Positions 27,244-38,733 are shown, counted from the stretch's first letter. The stretch: 64,000 bases of DNA from Bradyrhizobium sp. 190 (GCF_023073415.1 NZ_JADPJL010000001.1:62001-126000); one strand, 5' to 3'. A program made the numbers and translations. The notes: a model not told the origin generated them from the sequence alone.

Positions 27244-28310
27244 TACTCCCGCCCCTCGCCTTTCGGCCCCGCCGTGCCACCCTGCACCAGCCGCTCCACC
27301 GCAATAATCTCCTTGAACCACTGCTTGGTCGGCTTTGCAAAGAAACCACCCCAGCGGCCGTTGGGCGGGATGTCGTCCTTGACCCCGCTCATCGCCGTAA
27401 CCTGGGCGCCGTCGCCGATCTTGAGATGGTTGTTGATGCCCACCTTGGCGCCCAGCGCGACATTGTCACCGATCGTCAGGCTGCCTGCGAGCCCGATCTG
27501 GGCCGCGAGCAGGCAGTGCCTGCCGATGGTCACATTGTGGCCGATCTGGACCTGATTGTCGATTTTGGTGCCCTCGCCGATCACGGTATCGCGGAGGCTG
27601 CCGCGGTCGATGGTGGTGCCGGCGCCGACCTCGACGTCGTTCTGGATCAGGACGCGGCCGGTCTGCGGCACCTTGATGTGCCCCTCGGGACCGAAGAAGA
27701 TGAAGCCATAGCCATCCTGGCCGATGCTGCAGGCGGGATGGATCAGGACATTGTTGCCTATGAGGGCGAACTGGATCGCCGTGCGGGCGCCGACATTGCA
27801 GTCCCGGCCGATCTTGACGTCGGCGCCGATCACCGCGCCCGCGCCGATCACGGTCCCGGCGCCAATCTCGACCCTGGGCCCGATCACCGCCAGCGGATCG
27901 ACGATGACGCCGTCTTCCAGGTGGGCCGATGGGTCGATGATGGCCGACGGTGCGATGCCGTCATTGTCGAACCAGGATTGCGGGCGAAGCGCATCGGCGT
28001 GCCATTCGCGCGCCAGCATCACGAAGGCGCGAAACGGCTGGGTGGCCCGCAGCACGGCTACATGAGCGGGCACCTGGGCCTCGAAGCGCGGGCTCACCAG
28101 GCAAGCGCCGGACTTGGTCGCCTTGAGCTGATCGGCGTATCTGAGGTTGTCGAAAAACGCCAGATGCATGGGGCCGGCTTCGTCGAGCGAAGCGAGGCCC
28201 CTGATCACCTGGTCACCCCGTGCGGGGTCGACCAATACCGCTCCCGTCAACGCGGCCAATTCGGCCAGCGTCGAGGCAGGGGGTTGCTTGAAGAATATCG
28301 GCTGCGCCAT
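27243..28310 (-). CDS. lpxD: UDP-3-O-acylglucosamine N-acyltransferase
   Basis: The start [23 protein letters not shown] at 28310 gives 355 residues. An N-terminal UDP-binding domain is followed by a long hexapeptide-repeat beta-helix ([20 protein letters not shown] to [18 protein letters not shown], including the catalytic His in QIGHNV) and a short C-terminal helix. It adds the second hydroxyacyl chain of lipid A. It is followed by fabZ with a one-base overlap. Confidence 0.96.
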   Translation of the reverse strand: MAQPIFFKQPPASTLAELAALTGAVLVDPARGDQVIRGLASLDEAGPMHLAFFDNLRYADQLKATKSGACLVSPRFEAQVPAHVAVLRATQPFRAFVMLAREWHADALRPQSWFDNDGIAPSAIIDPSAHLEDGVIVDPLAVIGPRVEIGAGTVIGAGAVIGADVKIGRDCNVGARTAIQFALIGNNVLIHPACSIGQDGYGFIFFGPEGHIKVPQTGRVLIQNDVEVGAGTTIDRGSLRDTVIGEGTKIDNQVQIGHNVTIGRHCLLAAQIGLAGSLTIGDNVALGAKVGINNHLKIGDGAQVTAMSGVKDDIPPNGRWGGFFAKPTKQWFKEIIAVERLVQGGTAGPKGEGRE

Positions 28311-28449
28311 TCCACCCGTCGCAGTCCGGCCGGCCTTCACATCAGAGCGCCGGCTCCGAAGAAACGGAGCCGACCCTCCTCTTATTCCCTGGCGTTCTCG
28401 TCACGCGGACCCGAGCTGGATCGATCGGGTCCGTTCGCTTCAAGCCACC

Positions 28450-30993
28450 TTAGAACGATGTGCCGCCGCCAAATTTGAATTGCTGCACGCGGTCAAACTG
28501 ACCCTTCGTAAGCGGAACCGCATAGTCGAAGCGCAGCGGACCGAACGGCGACGCCCAGATGAGACCGACACCCACCGAGGTGCGTACCAAGTTGCCATCG
28601 TCAAACTGCAATCCCGTACAAGTTCCGGCAGTGGCATTCGGGGATTGCGTCGGCGGGATGCAGCCAGGCACGTTGATCTCATTCGTCGCCGCCCACGAAG
28701 TCGGGCCCTTATAGTCGAACAGTCCACCGGCGTCGGCATAGACCGAGCCCTTGAGCCCGACTTCCTTTGGCAGGAACCAGAACGGCATCTGCAATTCAAA
28801 CGAAGCGCCCCAGTACTTGGTGCCGCCCAGTGCGTCACGTGTACCGAACGGATTGAGATCGCGCGGACCGATGCCGTTCGGCGCAAAACCGCGAACCAGG
28901 TTCGGGCCCATCTGGAAGTGATCGAGCATGCGCAGCTCGCTGCCGCCGAACTGGTTCAGCATGCCGCCCTGGAGGTGGATCAGGCCGACGATATCGGCGA
29001 CCAGCGGGGTGTAGTACTTCGCGTCGACCGCCGACTTGATGTACTTCACGTCGCCGCCGACACCGGCGAAGTCCTGCTTCCAGTCGATCAGCAAGCCGTC
29101 GGTCGGGTTCTTATTGTTGTCCAGCGTGTTGTAGTTCAGCGAATAGCCGACCGACGAGGTCAGCGCCTTGCCGCTCTGCAGTTCCCTGCGGATCGGAAGC
29201 GAAGCTTCGCCATCGCTGTAGCACCACAGCCCCTGGCCGGAGGGGTCGGTGGCAGGAACTGGCAAACCACCTGGCCCGCCCACCGAATTTATAAATGCTG
29301 GTGACGGGTTGAATGCCAGCAGCCCGTTGTTCGGATTGTTGTTACAGTTCGCGAGCTGGTTCGGCAGAGAGATTTCCTGCTGATAGATCGAGTAGCGCAA
29401 CTGCAGCGCGAGATCTTCCCGCAGCGTAAAGCCGAGCCGCGGACTAAAGCCCATCGTCTTGGTGCCGTAGGCGATGTAGCTGTTGGCGAGCTGCTCGCGA
29501 TAGAACAGGTCGAGGCCGAGCGCGACGCGGTAGTCGAACAAATACGGGTCGACGAACGACAGCGAACCGCCGCGCGCGTACTGACCGTAGGTCACGGCCG
29601 CCTTTGCGTACAGGCCACGGCCGAGGAAGTTGCGCTCGGAAATGCTGACTTCGGCCAGCGCACCGTCGGTGGTCGAATAGCCGCCCGACACCGAGAAGTC
29701 GCCGGTCGACTTCTCTTCGAGATCGACGACCAGAATCACGCGATCGGTCGACGAGCCGGGCTCGGTCAGGATCTTCACGCTCTTGAAGAAGTCGAGGTTC
29801 TTCAGCCGGCGCTCGGCGCGATCGACCAGCGCGCGGTTGTAGGCGTCGCCTTCGGACAGGTCGAACTCGCGGCGAATCACGTAGTCGCGGGTGCGGGTGT
29901 TGCCGCGGACGTTGATGCGCTCGATATAGGTTCGCGGGCCCTCATCGACGGCGAACACGATCGAAACGGTGTGCTGTTCGAAATTGCGGTCGCCGCGCGG
30001 GCGCACCACGGCGAAGGCGTAGCCGCGCCGCGAGGCCTCGATCTGCATTTCCTCGACGGATTTCTCAAGCGCCTCGGCATTGTAGACCGAGCCGACGCTG
30101 ACGCGCGAGAAGCTGCGCATCGAGGCGGCATCGAGGGTTGCGATGGAGGTCTGGAAGTCGACGGAGGCCACGCGATATTGCTGCCCCTCCTCGATCTTGA
30201 AGGTGACGAGGAAGCCCTTCTTGTCGGGATCATACTCGGTCAGCGCGGCAATCACCTGCACGTCGGCATAACCGTTCTTGAGATAGAAGCGGCGAATCAG
30301 GTCGCGATCAGCCTCGACCCGGTCGGGATCATAGACGTCGGCGCCCCCAAGGAAGCTCAGAAGGTTGGATTCGCGTGTCTTGATGACGTCCTTCAGGCGA
30401 TAGGACGAATAGGCGACATTGCCGACGAACTCGATCGACCTGACGCCGGTCTTGCTGCCTTCGGTGACCGTGAAGATCAGGTCGACGCGGTTGTTCGGCT
30501 GCTCGATGATTTCAGGGGTCACGCGCACGTCGTAGCGACCGGAGCGCCGGTAGATTTCGGCGATGCGCTGGGCGTCCGACTGAACCATCGGGCGCGAGAA
30601 TGTGCCGCGCGGCTTGGACTGGATTTCAGCCGAAAGCTGCTCGTCCTTGACCTTCTTGTTGCCTTCGAAGGCGATGCGCCCGATCACGGCGTTTTCGACC
30701 ACGGTCACGACCAGCCGGCCGCCGACCTGATTGATTCGCACGTCCTGGAACAGGCCGGTTTCGATCAACGCCTTCAGGCCGTCGTCGATCTGGGCCTGCC
30801 CGAGCCGGCCGCCGGGGCCTGGCTTGAAATAGGAACGGATGGTCTCGACCTCGACACGCCGGTTCCCCTCGACGGAGATCGACGCCACTGTCTGTGCCGC
30901 AGCCGGCACAGACACCAACGCGCCCCCCATCGGCACGGTCACCATGATCAGAGCGCCCAGTAGAGCCCCCCGCACTCGCATTCCCAACATCAT
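28450..30993 (-). CDS. bamA: Outer membrane assembly factor BamA
   Basis: The start MMLGMRVRGALLGALIMVTV at 30993 provides a signal peptide and gives 847 residues; the frame is open further upstream to 31140. Five POTRA domains (beginning VASISVEGNRRVEVETIRSYF) are followed by a 16-stranded barrel ending with Phe (FKFGGGTSF), the usual beta-signal. Conserved barrel segments include VRGFAPNGIGPRDLNPFGTRDALGGTKYW (the VRGF loop). BamA inserts outer-membrane proteins. It sits between rseP and lpxD, the standard order. Confidence 0.97.
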   Translation of the reverse strand: MMLGMRVRGALLGALIMVTVPMGGALVSVPAAAQTVASISVEGNRRVEVETIRSYFKPGPGGRLGQAQIDDGLKALIETGLFQDVRINQVGGRLVVTVVENAVIGRIAFEGNKKVKDEQLSAEIQSKPRGTFSRPMVQSDAQRIAEIYRRSGRYDVRVTPEIIEQPNNRVDLIFTVTEGSKTGVRSIEFVGNVAYSSYRLKDVIKTRESNLLSFLGGADVYDPDRVEADRDLIRRFYLKNGYADVQVIAALTEYDPDKKGFLVTFKIEEGQQYRVASVDFQTSIATLDAASMRSFSRVSVGSVYNAEALEKSVEEMQIEASRRGYAFAVVRPRGDRNFEQHTVSIVFAVDEGPRTYIERINVRGNTRTRDYVIRREFDLSEGDAYNRALVDRAERRLKNLDFFKSVKILTEPGSSTDRVILVVDLEEKSTGDFSVSGGYSTTDGALAEVSISERNFLGRGLYAKAAVTYGQYARGGSLSFVDPYLFDYRVALGLDLFYREQLANSYIAYGTKTMGFSPRLGFTLREDLALQLRYSIYQQEISLPNQLANCNNNPNNGLLAFNPSPAFINSVGGPGGLPVPATDPSGQGLWCYSDGEASLPIRRELQSGKALTSSVGYSLNYNTLDNNKNPTDGLLIDWKQDFAGVGGDVKYIKSAVDAKYYTPLVADIVGLIHLQGGMLNQFGGSELRMLDHFQMGPNLVRGFAPNGIGPRDLNPFGTRDALGGTKYWGASFELQMPFWFLPKEVGLKGSVYADAGGLFDYKGPTSWAATNEINVPGCIPPTQSPNATAGTCTGLQFDDGNLVRTSVGVGLIWASPFGPLRFDYAVPLTKGQFDRVQQFKFGGGTSF

Positions 30994-31129
30994 CCGCAAC
31001 GCGCCCTCGTCATTGCCGTGCCGGCCCGTACCCCTACGAACCGGCAGAATCCCAAAGTTGCATTGCTTGTAGCTAATTTCGACAGGGGGGCAAACCAGAC
31101 ATCGCGATGCGATTCCATTTTCATTCCAA

Positions 31130-31151
31130 GACGTTGCCAATGGGCAACGTC
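31130..31151. other. Perfect 9-bp stem-loop between rseP and bamA
   Basis: GACGTTGCC and GGCAACGTC flank a 4-base loop. On the minus strand the T-run lies before rather than after the hairpin, so this is not a standard terminator. It lies in the 173-bp gap that also must hold any internal bamA promoter. Confidence 0.55.
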
Positions 31152-31166
31152 ACAAAAAAGCCGCTA

Positions 31167-32342
31167 CTACGATCTCCCGAACAGCCCCTTCAGCCACGGC
31201 ACCTGCTGGAAGTCGTTATAGAAAGCGAACACCATCAACATCAGCACCAGTACAAGCCCCACGCGGAACCCGTATTCCTGGGATTTTTCCGACAAAGGCC
31301 GCCCCCGCAGCACCTCGGCCGCATAGAACATAAGGTGACCGCCATCGAGCAGCGGTACCGGGAACAGGTTCAGCAGTCCGATCGAAATGGACAGCACCGC
31401 CGCCAGATGAAGCAGCGGAACAAGCCCCAGCGTGGCGACCTGCCCCGAAATCTGCGCGATCCGAATCGGTCCGCCGATCTGGTCCGCGCTCGCCCGGCCG
31501 GTGAAGATATTGCCGATATAGGCCAGCGTCTGCTCGATGACGAACCAGGTTTCCTTGATTCCCAGCCAAAGCGCGCTCGCCGGATCGACCTTCTCTGTCG
31601 TCACTTCGCCCGGCGAGGTTGCTCGGGTGATGCCGAGAATCCCGAGCCGCTGCGTGTTTCCGAAGGGATCCTTCACTTCGCGCAGTTCCGGCGTGCCCTT
31701 CAATTGCAGCGTCGAATCACCGCGCTTGACGGTGAAGGTCAGAGTGTCGCCGGCACGAACGCTGACGAAGCGCTGCATGTCGGCGAAGCTGCCGATCTTC
31801 TTGCCGTCGACGGCGGTGACGATGTCGCCGACCTGAAAGCCCGCCCGCTCGGCGGCGCTGCTGGCTTCGATCTTGTCGACGCGCGCCGTCGTGCTCGGCT
31901 TGCCGAAGAAGGTGAAGAGACAGGTGAAGATGACGATCGCCAGAATGAAATTCGCGATCGGACCGGCGGCCACGATGGCCGCTCGCGCGCCGACTTTCTT
32001 GTGATGGAAACTGCCCGCCCGCTCCGCCTCGGTCATGCCGGCGAGCGCTTCGGCCGAGGCCGGCGTCGAGGCTTCCGATTCGTCGCCGAAGAACTTCACA
32101 TAGCCGCCGAGCGGGATCGCGGAGATCTTCCAGCGCGTGCCATGGCGGTCGTTGAAGCCGACGAGTTCCGGTCCGAAACCGAGCGAGAACGTCAACACTT
32201 TCACGCCCGCCCAGCGGGCGACCAGGAAGTGGCCGAGTTCATGGAAGAACACGACGATGGTCAGGACGAACAAGAAGGGAATGATGTAGCCGATGAGCCC
32301 ATGGCCCAACGTACTGAAACTGCTTAGAAAAAACTCTGACAT
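31167..32342 (-). CDS. rseP: Site-2 (intramembrane) zinc protease RseP
   Basis: The start MSEFFLSSFSTLGHG at 32342 follows GAGGGGAA, giving 391 residues. The catalytic HELGH is in the first membrane segment (VVFFHELGHFLVARW), a PDZ domain lies around AGFQVGDIVTAVDGKKI, and the second metal-site motif is LFPVPLLDGGHL. RseP performs regulated intramembrane proteolysis, for example of anti-sigma factors and leftover signal peptides. It lies between dxr and bamA as in other Proteobacteria. Confidence 0.96.
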   Translation of the reverse strand: MSEFFLSSFSTLGHGLIGYIIPFLFVLTIVVFFHELGHFLVARWAGVKVLTFSLGFGPELVGFNDRHGTRWKISAIPLGGYVKFFGDESEASTPASAEALAGMTEAERAGSFHHKKVGARAAIVAAGPIANFILAIVIFTCLFTFFGKPSTTARVDKIEASSAAERAGFQVGDIVTAVDGKKIGSFADMQRFVSVRAGDTLTFTVKRGDSTLQLKGTPELREVKDPFGNTQRLGILGITRATSPGEVTTEKVDPASALWLGIKETWFVIEQTLAYIGNIFTGRASADQIGGPIRIAQISGQVATLGLVPLLHLAAVLSISIGLLNLFPVPLLDGGHLMFYAAEVLRGRPLSEKSQEYGFRVGLVLVLMLMVFAFYNDFQQVPWLKGLFGRS

Positions 32343-32385
32343 CAGGTTCCCCTCGACAAGAGCCAAAGGCTCCGTCCCCAACCCT

Positions 32386-33609
32386 CTAGGATGCCTTTAA
32401 GGCAATTTGAGGCAATAGGGCGGCGGCTCTATTTCGCGCGTTATGGTCAACCGAAATCGCGTCGTCGGCCGAGCTCAAAGGCGCAAGGTTCCCGGCGCGA
32501 ATCCAGTCATTGATGGTGGCTTCGACGAGGCGCGCGATCGACCCGAACTTGATCTGTCCGGCAATAAACGCCGCCACCGCCACCTCATTGGCAGCGTTGA
32601 ATACCGTGGTCGCACCACGGCCGGTACGTAAGGCCTCGTAGGCCAGCCGCAAGCCCGGGAAGCGTTCGAAATCCGGTGCCTCGAAGGTGAGCTGTCCGAT
32701 TTTTGCAAGATCGAGCCTCGCCGACGGGCCGACGATTCGGTCGGGCCATCCAAGGCAATGCGCAATCGGGATGCGCATATCGGGCGCGCCGAGCTGTGCA
32801 ACCACGGAGCGATCGGAGAATTCGACCATGCCGTGGATGATCGACTGCGGATGCACGAGAACGTCGATTTCGTCGGCCGAGAGCGCGAAGAGATAGGAGG
32901 CTTCGATGACTTCGAGGCCCTTGTTCATCATCGAGGCCGAATCGATGGTGATCTTCTGGCCCATGCTCCAGTTCGGATGTTTCAGCGCCTGCGCCAGCGT
33001 CGCCTGTTCGATGTCGGTGGCAGCCCAGGTGCGGAACGGACCGCCGGATGCGGTGATGATCACACGCACCAGTTCTTCGCGGTTGCCGGAGGAAAGCGCC
33101 TGAAACAATGCGTTGTGTTCGGAATCGGCCGGCAGAATGCAGGCCCCTGCTTTCGCCGCGCGCTGCATGAAGAAATCGCCGGCGCAAACCAAACATTCCT
33201 TGTTGGCGAGCGCGACCGTCGCGCCGCGATCGACCGCGGCCAGCGCGGGCTTCAACCCGGCCGCACCGCTCACCGCCGCCATCACCCAGTCGGCGGGACG
33301 CGCCGCGGCTTCGATGATGGCGCTTTCGCCGGCGCCGCATTGGATGTCGGTGCCGGCCAGGGCGTCCTTCAATTCGCCAAGCCGCGCGGGGTCGGCAATT
33401 GCTGCGAATCGCGCGCCGAATTCCCTGGCGAGTTTGGCCAGCGCTTCGACATTGGAATTCGCGGTCAGCGCCTCGACAGAATAGCGGTCGCGCGCGCCGC
33501 GCAGCAAATCCATGGTGCTGTCGCCGATCGAGCCGGTGGCGCCCAGCACCGTGACCGTGCGCGCATCCGCTACAGCGGCCTTGTTGTTACGCAATGGAAC
33601 TGCGCTCAT
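32386..33609 (-). CDS. dxr: 1-deoxy-D-xylulose-5-phosphate reductoisomerase
   Basis: The 407-residue enzyme converts DXP to MEP, the committed step of the MEP isoprenoid pathway. It shows the NADPH site [29 protein letters not shown], the metal and substrate site [41 protein letters not shown] and [12 protein letters not shown]. It starts 3 bases after the cdsA stop. Together with uppS it supplies undecaprenyl phosphate. Confidence 0.97.
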   Translation of the reverse strand: MSAVPLRNNKAAVADARTVTVLGATGSIGDSTMDLLRGARDRYSVEALTANSNVEALAKLAREFGARFAAIADPARLGELKDALAGTDIQCGAGESAIIEAAARPADWVMAAVSGAAGLKPALAAVDRGATVALANKECLVCAGDFFMQRAAKAGACILPADSEHNALFQALSSGNREELVRVIITASGGPFRTWAATDIEQATLAQALKHPNWSMGQKITIDSASMMNKGLEVIEASYLFALSADEIDVLVHPQSIIHGMVEFSDRSVVAQLGAPDMRIPIAHCLGWPDRIVGPSARLDLAKIGQLTFEAPDFERFPGLRLAYEALRTGRGATTVFNAANEVAVAAFIAGQIKFGSIARLVEATINDWIRAGNLAPLSSADDAISVDHNARNRAAALLPQIALKAS

Positions 33610-33612
33610 AAT

Positions 33613-34455
33613 TCACCAAACCATAAGACCGCGGCCGACGCCATCGGCGCCGCCCCGCAGAAGACCGAAAAGAGCCGCCACGACGACGGCTGCGACAAAT
33701 CCATCCAGGCGATCCATTAGCCCGCCGTGGCCGGGAACAATGTGACCTGAGTCCTTTACGCCAAAACGCCGCTTCACGGCGGATTCGAAGAGGTCACCGA
33801 GCTGTGAGACGACCGAAAGAGCCCCGGAAAGCATCAATAACGGCCCTACCCTGCCGAGATCGAACGCGGCAAACCCGACCGCCACAGCCAGGCTGGCGGC
33901 CAACCCGCCGGCGGCGCCCGCCCAGGTCTTTTTCGGGCTGACGCGCGGCCACAGTTTCGGCCCGCCAATGCCGCGGCCCGCGAAATAGCCGCCGCTATCG
34001 GTCACCCAGACGATCAGCAGCACGAACATCAGCGCGGCGAATCCCTTCACGGGATCGAGACGCACCAGAACCGAGGCGATCTCGGCCGCCGCTGCGTACA
34101 AGAATCCCGCCGCCGCCCAGCCTCGCCGCTCCGGCGCGATCGATACGACGGCGACGAAGCCGACCGCCAGCGCGATCAGCGCGGCATCGAGCCGGCCAAT
34201 CGCAAAACAAAGCCCCGCGACCGCAAGCGCGGCCACACCCGGTACCGTCACGCGTGTAGCGCCGGCGAGACCCACGATCGCGAGCCATTCCACGAACAGG
34301 CCGATGGCAGCCAGCGCCACCAGCGTGGTCCAGAGCCAGCCGCCCGCATAGGCGATCGCGACCGCCAGCGGAATCAGCACGGCGGCTGCGGCGATACGGA
34401 CGACGAGATTGCGCGATTCGGGCGCTGCCGCCGGTGCGGCTTCGCGTTCGGTCAC
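33613..34455 (-). CDS. cdsA: Phosphatidate cytidylyltransferase
   Basis: This 280-residue polytopic membrane protein makes CDP-diacylglycerol from phosphatidate and CTP. The signature [21 protein letters not shown] followed by LMDRLDG is intact near the C-terminus, and about eight hydrophobic helices precede it. Its ATG overlaps the uppS stop (ATGA), implying translational coupling. Confidence 0.96.
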   Translation of the reverse strand: MTEREAAPAAAPESRNLVVRIAAAAVLIPLAVAIAYAGGWLWTTLVALAAIGLFVEWLAIVGLAGATRVTVPGVAALAVAGLCFAIGRLDAALIALAVGFVAVVSIAPERRGWAAAGFLYAAAAEIASVLVRLDPVKGFAALMFVLLIVWVTDSGGYFAGRGIGGPKLWPRVSPKKTWAGAAGGLAASLAVAVGFAAFDLGRVGPLLMLSGALSVVSQLGDLFESAVKRRFGVKDSGHIVPGHGGLMDRLDGFVAAVVVAALFGLLRGGADGVGRGLMVW

Positions 34456-35207
34456 GATCCGGTTTTCGCGGCCAGACCGCCGAAACGGCGTTCCCGTCTG
34501 GCATATTCGGCAATGGCGCTTTCGAGCGCGGCCTTGTCGAAATCCGGCCAGTGGATCGGCACGAACACAAGTTCGCTATAGGCCGCCTGCCACATCAGGA
34601 AGTTCGACAGCCGCTGCTCGCCGCTGGTGCGGATGATCAGGTCGGGATCGGGAAGATCAGGCGCATCGAGATAGCGGCCGAGTGCATCGGCGTCGATCGA
34701 TGCCGGATCGCGCTTGCCCTCCGCCACTTCGCGAGCCAGCCGTTGGGCGGCACCCGCGATTTCCTGGCGCGATCCGTAATTGAATGCGACCACGAGATTG
34801 AGCTTGGTGTTGGCCCGGGTCAGTTCCTCGGCTTCGTTCAAGAGCGTGCAGATATCGGGCTCCAGCCCTTCCCGCTCCCCGATCACACGCACGCGCACGC
34901 CGTCGCGATGCAGCGTCGCCAGATCGTTGCGGATGAAGCGGCGAAGCAGTCCGAACAGATCGCCGATTTCGGTCGCCGGCCGCGACCAGTTCTCCGAGCT
35001 GAACGAAAAAATCGTCAGATAGAGCACGCCGAGTTCATGGGCGGCGCGAACGACGCGCCGCAGCGCATCGACGCCACGGCGGTGGCCTTCGGCACGCGGC
35101 AAGCCGCGCGCTGCCGCCCAGCGTCCGTTTCCGTCCATGATGATCGCCACATGCAACGGGACGGATCGATCCGGTCCTTCCGTGGCGGGGGCGGCGGCGT
35201 TCGGCAT
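34452..35207 (-). CDS. uppS: Undecaprenyl pyrophosphate synthase
   Basis: The 251-residue cis-prenyltransferase elongates FPP to the C55 lipid carrier for cell-wall and O-antigen synthesis. It has [20 protein letters not shown] (catalytic Asp in MDGNGRW), [20 protein letters not shown], and the C-terminal [20 protein letters not shown]. It begins about 40 bases after frr and overlaps cdsA by 4 bases. Confidence 0.97.
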   Translation of the reverse strand: MPNAAAPATEGPDRSVPLHVAIIMDGNGRWAAARGLPRAEGHRRGVDALRRVVRAAHELGVLYLTIFSFSSENWSRPATEIGDLFGLLRRFIRNDLATLHRDGVRVRVIGEREGLEPDICTLLNEAEELTRANTKLNLVVAFNYGSRQEIAGAAQRLAREVAEGKRDPASIDADALGRYLDAPDLPDPDLIIRTSGEQRLSNFLMWQAAYSELVFVPIHWPDFDKAALESAIAEYARRERRFGGLAAKTGS

Positions 35208-35249
35208 TATCTGAATTCCAGGACCAATCTCGATTCTTGAACGTTGCCG

Positions 35250-35813
35250 TCAAACGGTGAGGATTTCCTTTTCCTTCGCCGCAAGCAACTGATCGATTTC
35301 CGCAATCGTTCCGTCGGTCGCCTTCTGCACATCGTTGGCGAGCCGTTCCTGATCGTCTTCGGAAATCTCGTGATTCTTCTCGAGCTTCTTGACGATATCC
35401 AGTCCGTCGCGACGGACATGGCGGACCGCCACCTTGGCGGCTTCGGCGTATTTGTGCGCGACTTTCACCAGTTCCTTGCGCCGCTCCTCGTTGAGCTCGG
35501 GAATCCGCAAGCGCAGCACCTGCCCCTCGGTCGCGGGCGAGAGGCCGAGATTGGAATCGACGATCGCCTTTTCGACGGCCTTCACCATGGACTTGTCCCA
35601 TACCTGCACAGAGAGCAGGCGCGGCTCGGGCACGCTGACGGTCGCGAGCTGGTTGAGGGGCATGTGCGAACCGTAAGCCTCGACCTGCACCGGCTCCAAC
35701 ATGGACGCCGCCGCGCGGCCGGTCCGCAAGCCGCCCAGCTCGTGCTTGAGCGACTGGGTGGCGCCTTGCATGCGGCGCTTCAATTCGTTGATGTCAAAAC
35801 CGGGCGTGGGCAT
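35250..35813 (-). CDS. frr: Ribosome recycling factor
   Basis: The 187-residue two-domain protein splits post-termination ribosomes with EF-G. Diagnostic segments are [54 protein letters not shown] and [16 protein letters not shown] textbook AAGGAGG precedes the ATG. Confidence 0.97.
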   Translation of the reverse strand: MPTPGFDINELKRRMQGATQSLKHELGGLRTGRAAASMLEPVQVEAYGSHMPLNQLATVSVPEPRLLSVQVWDKSMVKAVEKAIVDSNLGLSPATEGQVLRLRIPELNEERRKELVKVAHKYAEAAKVAVRHVRRDGLDIVKKLEKNHEISEDDQERLANDVQKATDGTIAEIDQLLAAKEKEILTV

Positions 35814-35885
35814 AACACTCTCCCCTCCTTAGAAACCAGCCGCTGGCATTTCAAAAGCCCGCGGTTCGAAGCAGCACTGGCCAAT

Positions 35886-36602
35886 TCAGCCGGCGACCAC
35901 CGTGCCGTGGCCGGCCCCGCGCAGGATCGCGCCGATCGAACCCGGCTCGGCGATCGAGAATACGATGATAGGCAGTGACGTCTCGCGGGCAAGCGCGAAT
36001 GCGGTCGCATCCATTACCTTATAGTCGCCTGCGATCGCCTGCGAATGCGTCAGCCGATCGAAACGCGTGGCCGACGGGTCCTTTTTGGGGTCGGCGCTGT
36101 AAACGCCGTCGACATTGGTGGCCTTGAGCACGGCCTGGGCCCCGATTTCGGCCGCCCGCAACACCGCGGTCGTGTCGGTGGTGAAGAACGGATTGCCGGT
36201 TCCACCGCCGAGCAGGATGATTCGGCCCTCGGAAAGGTATTTGTGCGCTGCACGGCGGGTGAACAGCTCGGAAATCTCGGGCATCACGAACGCCGAAAGG
36301 GTCCGCGCCGGCGTTCCCTTGCGCTCGATGGCCGACTCCAGCGCCAGGCAGTTCATCATGGTGGCGAGCATGCCCATGGTGTCGCCGGTCGGGCGCGACA
36401 CGCCGCGCGAGGAGACTTCCACGCCGCGAACGATATTGCCGCCGCCGATCACGACGGCCACCTCGACACCGAGCTTCTGGGCCGCAATCAGGTCGTCGGC
36501 GATACGGTCAACGGTGGGCTGGTCGATACCGAAGAAGTGGCTGCCGGCGAGATACTCGCCCGAGAGCTTGATCACGACGCGACGATAGACCGGCTGAGCC
36601 AT
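35886..36602 (-). CDS. pyrH: UMP kinase
   Basis: The 238-residue amino-acid-kinase-fold enzyme phosphorylates UMP to UDP. It shows [64 protein letters not shown] and a C-terminal [22 protein letters not shown] lies 8 bases before the ATG. A perfect 10-bp hairpin separates it from tsf. Confidence 0.97.
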   Translation of the reverse strand: MAQPVYRRVVIKLSGEYLAGSHFFGIDQPTVDRIADDLIAAQKLGVEVAVVIGGGNIVRGVEVSSRGVSRPTGDTMGMLATMMNCLALESAIERKGTPARTLSAFVMPEISELFTRRAAHKYLSEGRIILLGGGTGNPFFTTDTTAVLRAAEIGAQAVLKATNVDGVYSADPKKDPSATRFDRLTHSQAIAGDYKVMDATAFALARETSLPIIVFSIAEPGSIGAILRGAGHGTVVAG

Positions 36603-36633
36603 TGCTTATCGCTTCCTTGTCCCGCGCAGGTGA

Positions 36634-36657
36634 CTTCCGGCGCGATTGCGCCGGAAG
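36634..36657. other. Perfect 10-bp stem-loop in the tsf-pyrH gap
   Basis: CTTCCGGCGC pairs with GCGCCGGAAG across a 4-base loop. In the direction of transcription (minus) no T-run follows, so it is more likely an RNA-processing or partial attenuation hairpin than a terminator. Confidence 0.65.
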
Positions 36658-36674
36658 ATTTTTGACCGCAGCGG

Positions 36675-37601
36675 TTACTTCTTGCCGCTGGCCGCCGCGA
36701 CCTCGGCCGCGAAATCGGATTCCTGCTTTTCGATTCCCTCGCCGAGAGCATAACGCACAAATCCGGCAATCTTCACAGGCGCGCCGACCTTGCCTTCGGC
36801 TTCCTTCACCGCCTGCGCTACCGACTTGCCCTTTTCGTCGTGGATGAACGCCTGCTCCAGCAGGCAGACTTCCTTGTAATAGGTCTTCAGGCCGGACTCG
36901 ACGATCTTCTCGATCACGTTCTCCGGCTTGCCCTGCTGGCGATACTTGTCGGCCAGCACGTCCTTTTCGCGCGTCACGATCGCCGGATCGAGGCCGGACG
37001 GATCCAGCGCCTGCGGATTGGTCGCGGCCACGTGCATCGCCAACTGACGGCCGAGATGGGTGAGCTCATCGGTCTTGCCCGCCGATTCGAGCGCGACCAG
37101 CACGCCCATCTTGCCGGCGCCATCGATCACGGCGCCATGGACATAGCTAGACACCACGCCCTGGCCGACTTCGAGCAAAGCCGCACGGCGCAGCGACATG
37201 TTCTCGCCGATGGTCGCGATAGCGTCCGAAATCGCGGTCTCGACCGTGACATCGCCAACCTTGGCCGCCTTGATCTTTTCGACGTCGGCGCCGTTGTGGA
37301 GCGCGACCTGCGCGATCATCTTGACGAGGCCCTGGAACTGCTCGTTGCGCGCCACGAAGTCGGTCTCGGAATTGACCTCGACCACGACGCCCTTGGCGCC
37401 CGAGGTCACCGCGCCGATCAGGCCTTCCGCGGCGACGCGGCCGGCCTTCTTGGCAGCCTTCGACAGGCCCTTCTTGCGCAGCCAATCCTGCGCGGCCGTC
37501 ATGTCGCCGCTGGTTTCGGTGAGCGCTGCCTTGCAGTCCATCATGCCTGCGCCGGTCGACTCGCGCAGTTCCTTGACCATCGCCGCAGAGATCGTTGCCA
37601 T
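36675..37601 (-). CDS. tsf: Elongation factor Ts
   Basis: The 308-residue nucleotide exchange factor for EF-Tu has the N-terminal UBA-like domain ([21 protein letters not shown]), the core [14 protein letters not shown], and the C-terminal [17 protein letters not shown] and [19 protein letters not shown] precedes the ATG. It follows rpsB, the nearly universal arrangement. Confidence 0.97.
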   Translation of the reverse strand: MATISAAMVKELRESTGAGMMDCKAALTETSGDMTAAQDWLRKKGLSKAAKKAGRVAAEGLIGAVTSGAKGVVVEVNSETDFVARNEQFQGLVKMIAQVALHNGADVEKIKAAKVGDVTVETAISDAIATIGENMSLRRAALLEVGQGVVSSYVHGAVIDGAGKMGVLVALESAGKTDELTHLGRQLAMHVAATNPQALDPSGLDPAIVTREKDVLADKYRQQGKPENVIEKIVESGLKTYYKEVCLLEQAFIHDEKGKSVAQAVKEAEGKVGAPVKIAGFVRYALGEGIEKQESDFAAEVAAASGKK

Positions 37602-37701
37602 CGTCGATATCCTTCTTGCCTGTTAGCCGCGGGCGCAGCGCACACTTTGCGCCGGGTCGCCGTTAGCTCCAGGGAATGCCGTAATCTGGGGAGCAGAACC
37701 G

Positions 37702-37722
37702 GTGGCCGGAAGACCCGGCCAC
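37702..37722. other. Perfect 8-bp stem-loop in the rpsB-tsf gap
   Basis: GTGGCCGG and CCGGCCAC flank a 5-base loop, 12 bases after the rpsB stop. No T-run follows on the minus strand. It could modulate tsf expression relative to rpsB. Confidence 0.55.
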
Positions 37723-37734
37723 GCGGCGTACCAA

Positions 37735-38733
37735 TTATTCCGCTTCCGCGGTCAGCGTCTTGGCCTGGGTGACCCAGGCATCGGCGCGGCTCGGAAGACC
37801 GACCTCTTCACCGATCTTGTGCGCGGTATCGTGGTCGAGCTCGGCGAGCTGCCAGTAGTGGAAGATGCCGAGGTCGTTGAGCTTCTTCTCGATCGCACCC
37901 GACACGCCGGTAAGCTTCTTGAGGTTGTCGGCGGTGCCGCGCGGACCGGCCAGACCCTGGAAGCCGACCGGCTGGGGAGCTGCCGGAATTTCCTCGCGGG
38001 CCGGCTGGACGGAGGCGCCGATGTCGATGCCGTGATCGCCCTGGGCGCGCGAGATGCCGTCGATGGCGGCGCGGGCAATCAGGTCGCAATACAGCGAAAT
38101 GGCGCGGCCGGCGTCGTCATTGCCCGGCACCACAAAGGTGATGCCCTTGGGGTCGGAGTTGGTATCGACGATCGCGGCGACGGGAATATTGAGCCGCTGC
38201 GCTTCCTGGATCGCGATGTCTTCCTTGTTGGTGTCGATCACGAAGATCATGTCGGGAAGCCCGCCCATGTCCTTGATGCCGCCAAGCGAACGGTCGAGCT
38301 TGTCGCGCTCGCGCTGCAGCGTCAGCCGCTCCTTCTTGGTGTAGGAGTTGGCCTCGCCCCCCGACAGCACCTCATCAAGGTGACGCAGGCGCTTGATCGA
38401 GCCCGAGATCGTCTTCCAGTTGGTCAGCGTGCCGCCGAGCCAGCGCGAATTGACGAAATACTGGGCCGAGCGCTTGGCCGCTTCGGCGACGCCGTCCTGC
38501 GCCTGGCGCTTGGTGCCGACGAACAGGATGCGGCCGCCCTTGGCGACGGTGTCGGATACCGCCTGCAACGCGCGATGCAGCATCGGCACGGTCTGGGCGA
38601 GATCGATGATGTGGATGTTGTTGCGGGCGCCGAAAATGAACTCCGCCATTTTCGGATTCCAGCGGTGCGATTGGTGGCCAAAGTGCACGCCAGCTTCAAG
38701 CAACTGACGCATAGAAAAATCGGGTAGCGACAT
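37735..38733 (-). CDS. rpsB: 30S ribosomal protein S2 with C-terminal extension
   Basis: The start [21 protein letters not shown] at 38733 gives 332 residues; the longer frame is leader. Core S2 signatures are [51 protein letters not shown] and [21 protein letters not shown]. About 80 residues beyond the usual bacterial end form a helix-hairpin-helix-like domain ([19 protein letters not shown]) known in alphaproteobacterial S2. GGAGAA lies upstream of the ATG. Confidence 0.96.
   Translation of the reverse strand: MSLPDFSMRQLLEAGVHFGHQSHRWNPKMAEFIFGARNNIHIIDLAQTVPMLHRALQAVSDTVAKGGRILFVGTKRQAQDGVAEAAKRSAQYFVNSRWLGGTLTNWKTISGSIKRLRHLDEVLSGGEANSYTKKERLTLQRERDKLDRSLGGIKDMGGLPDMIFVIDTNKEDIAIQEAQRLNIPVAAIVDTNSDPKGITFVVPGNDDAGRAISLYCDLIARAAIDGISRAQGDHGIDIGASVQPAREEIPAAPQPVGFQGLAGPRGTADNLKKLTGVSGAIEKKLNDLGIFHYWQLAELDHDTAHKIGEEVGLPSRADAWVTQAKTLTAEAE

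Noticed and set aside
31130..31151. rseP-bamA hairpin as a terminator
   Set aside because: The T-run is on the wrong side for transcription on the minus strand, and bamA would be cut off from its operon.
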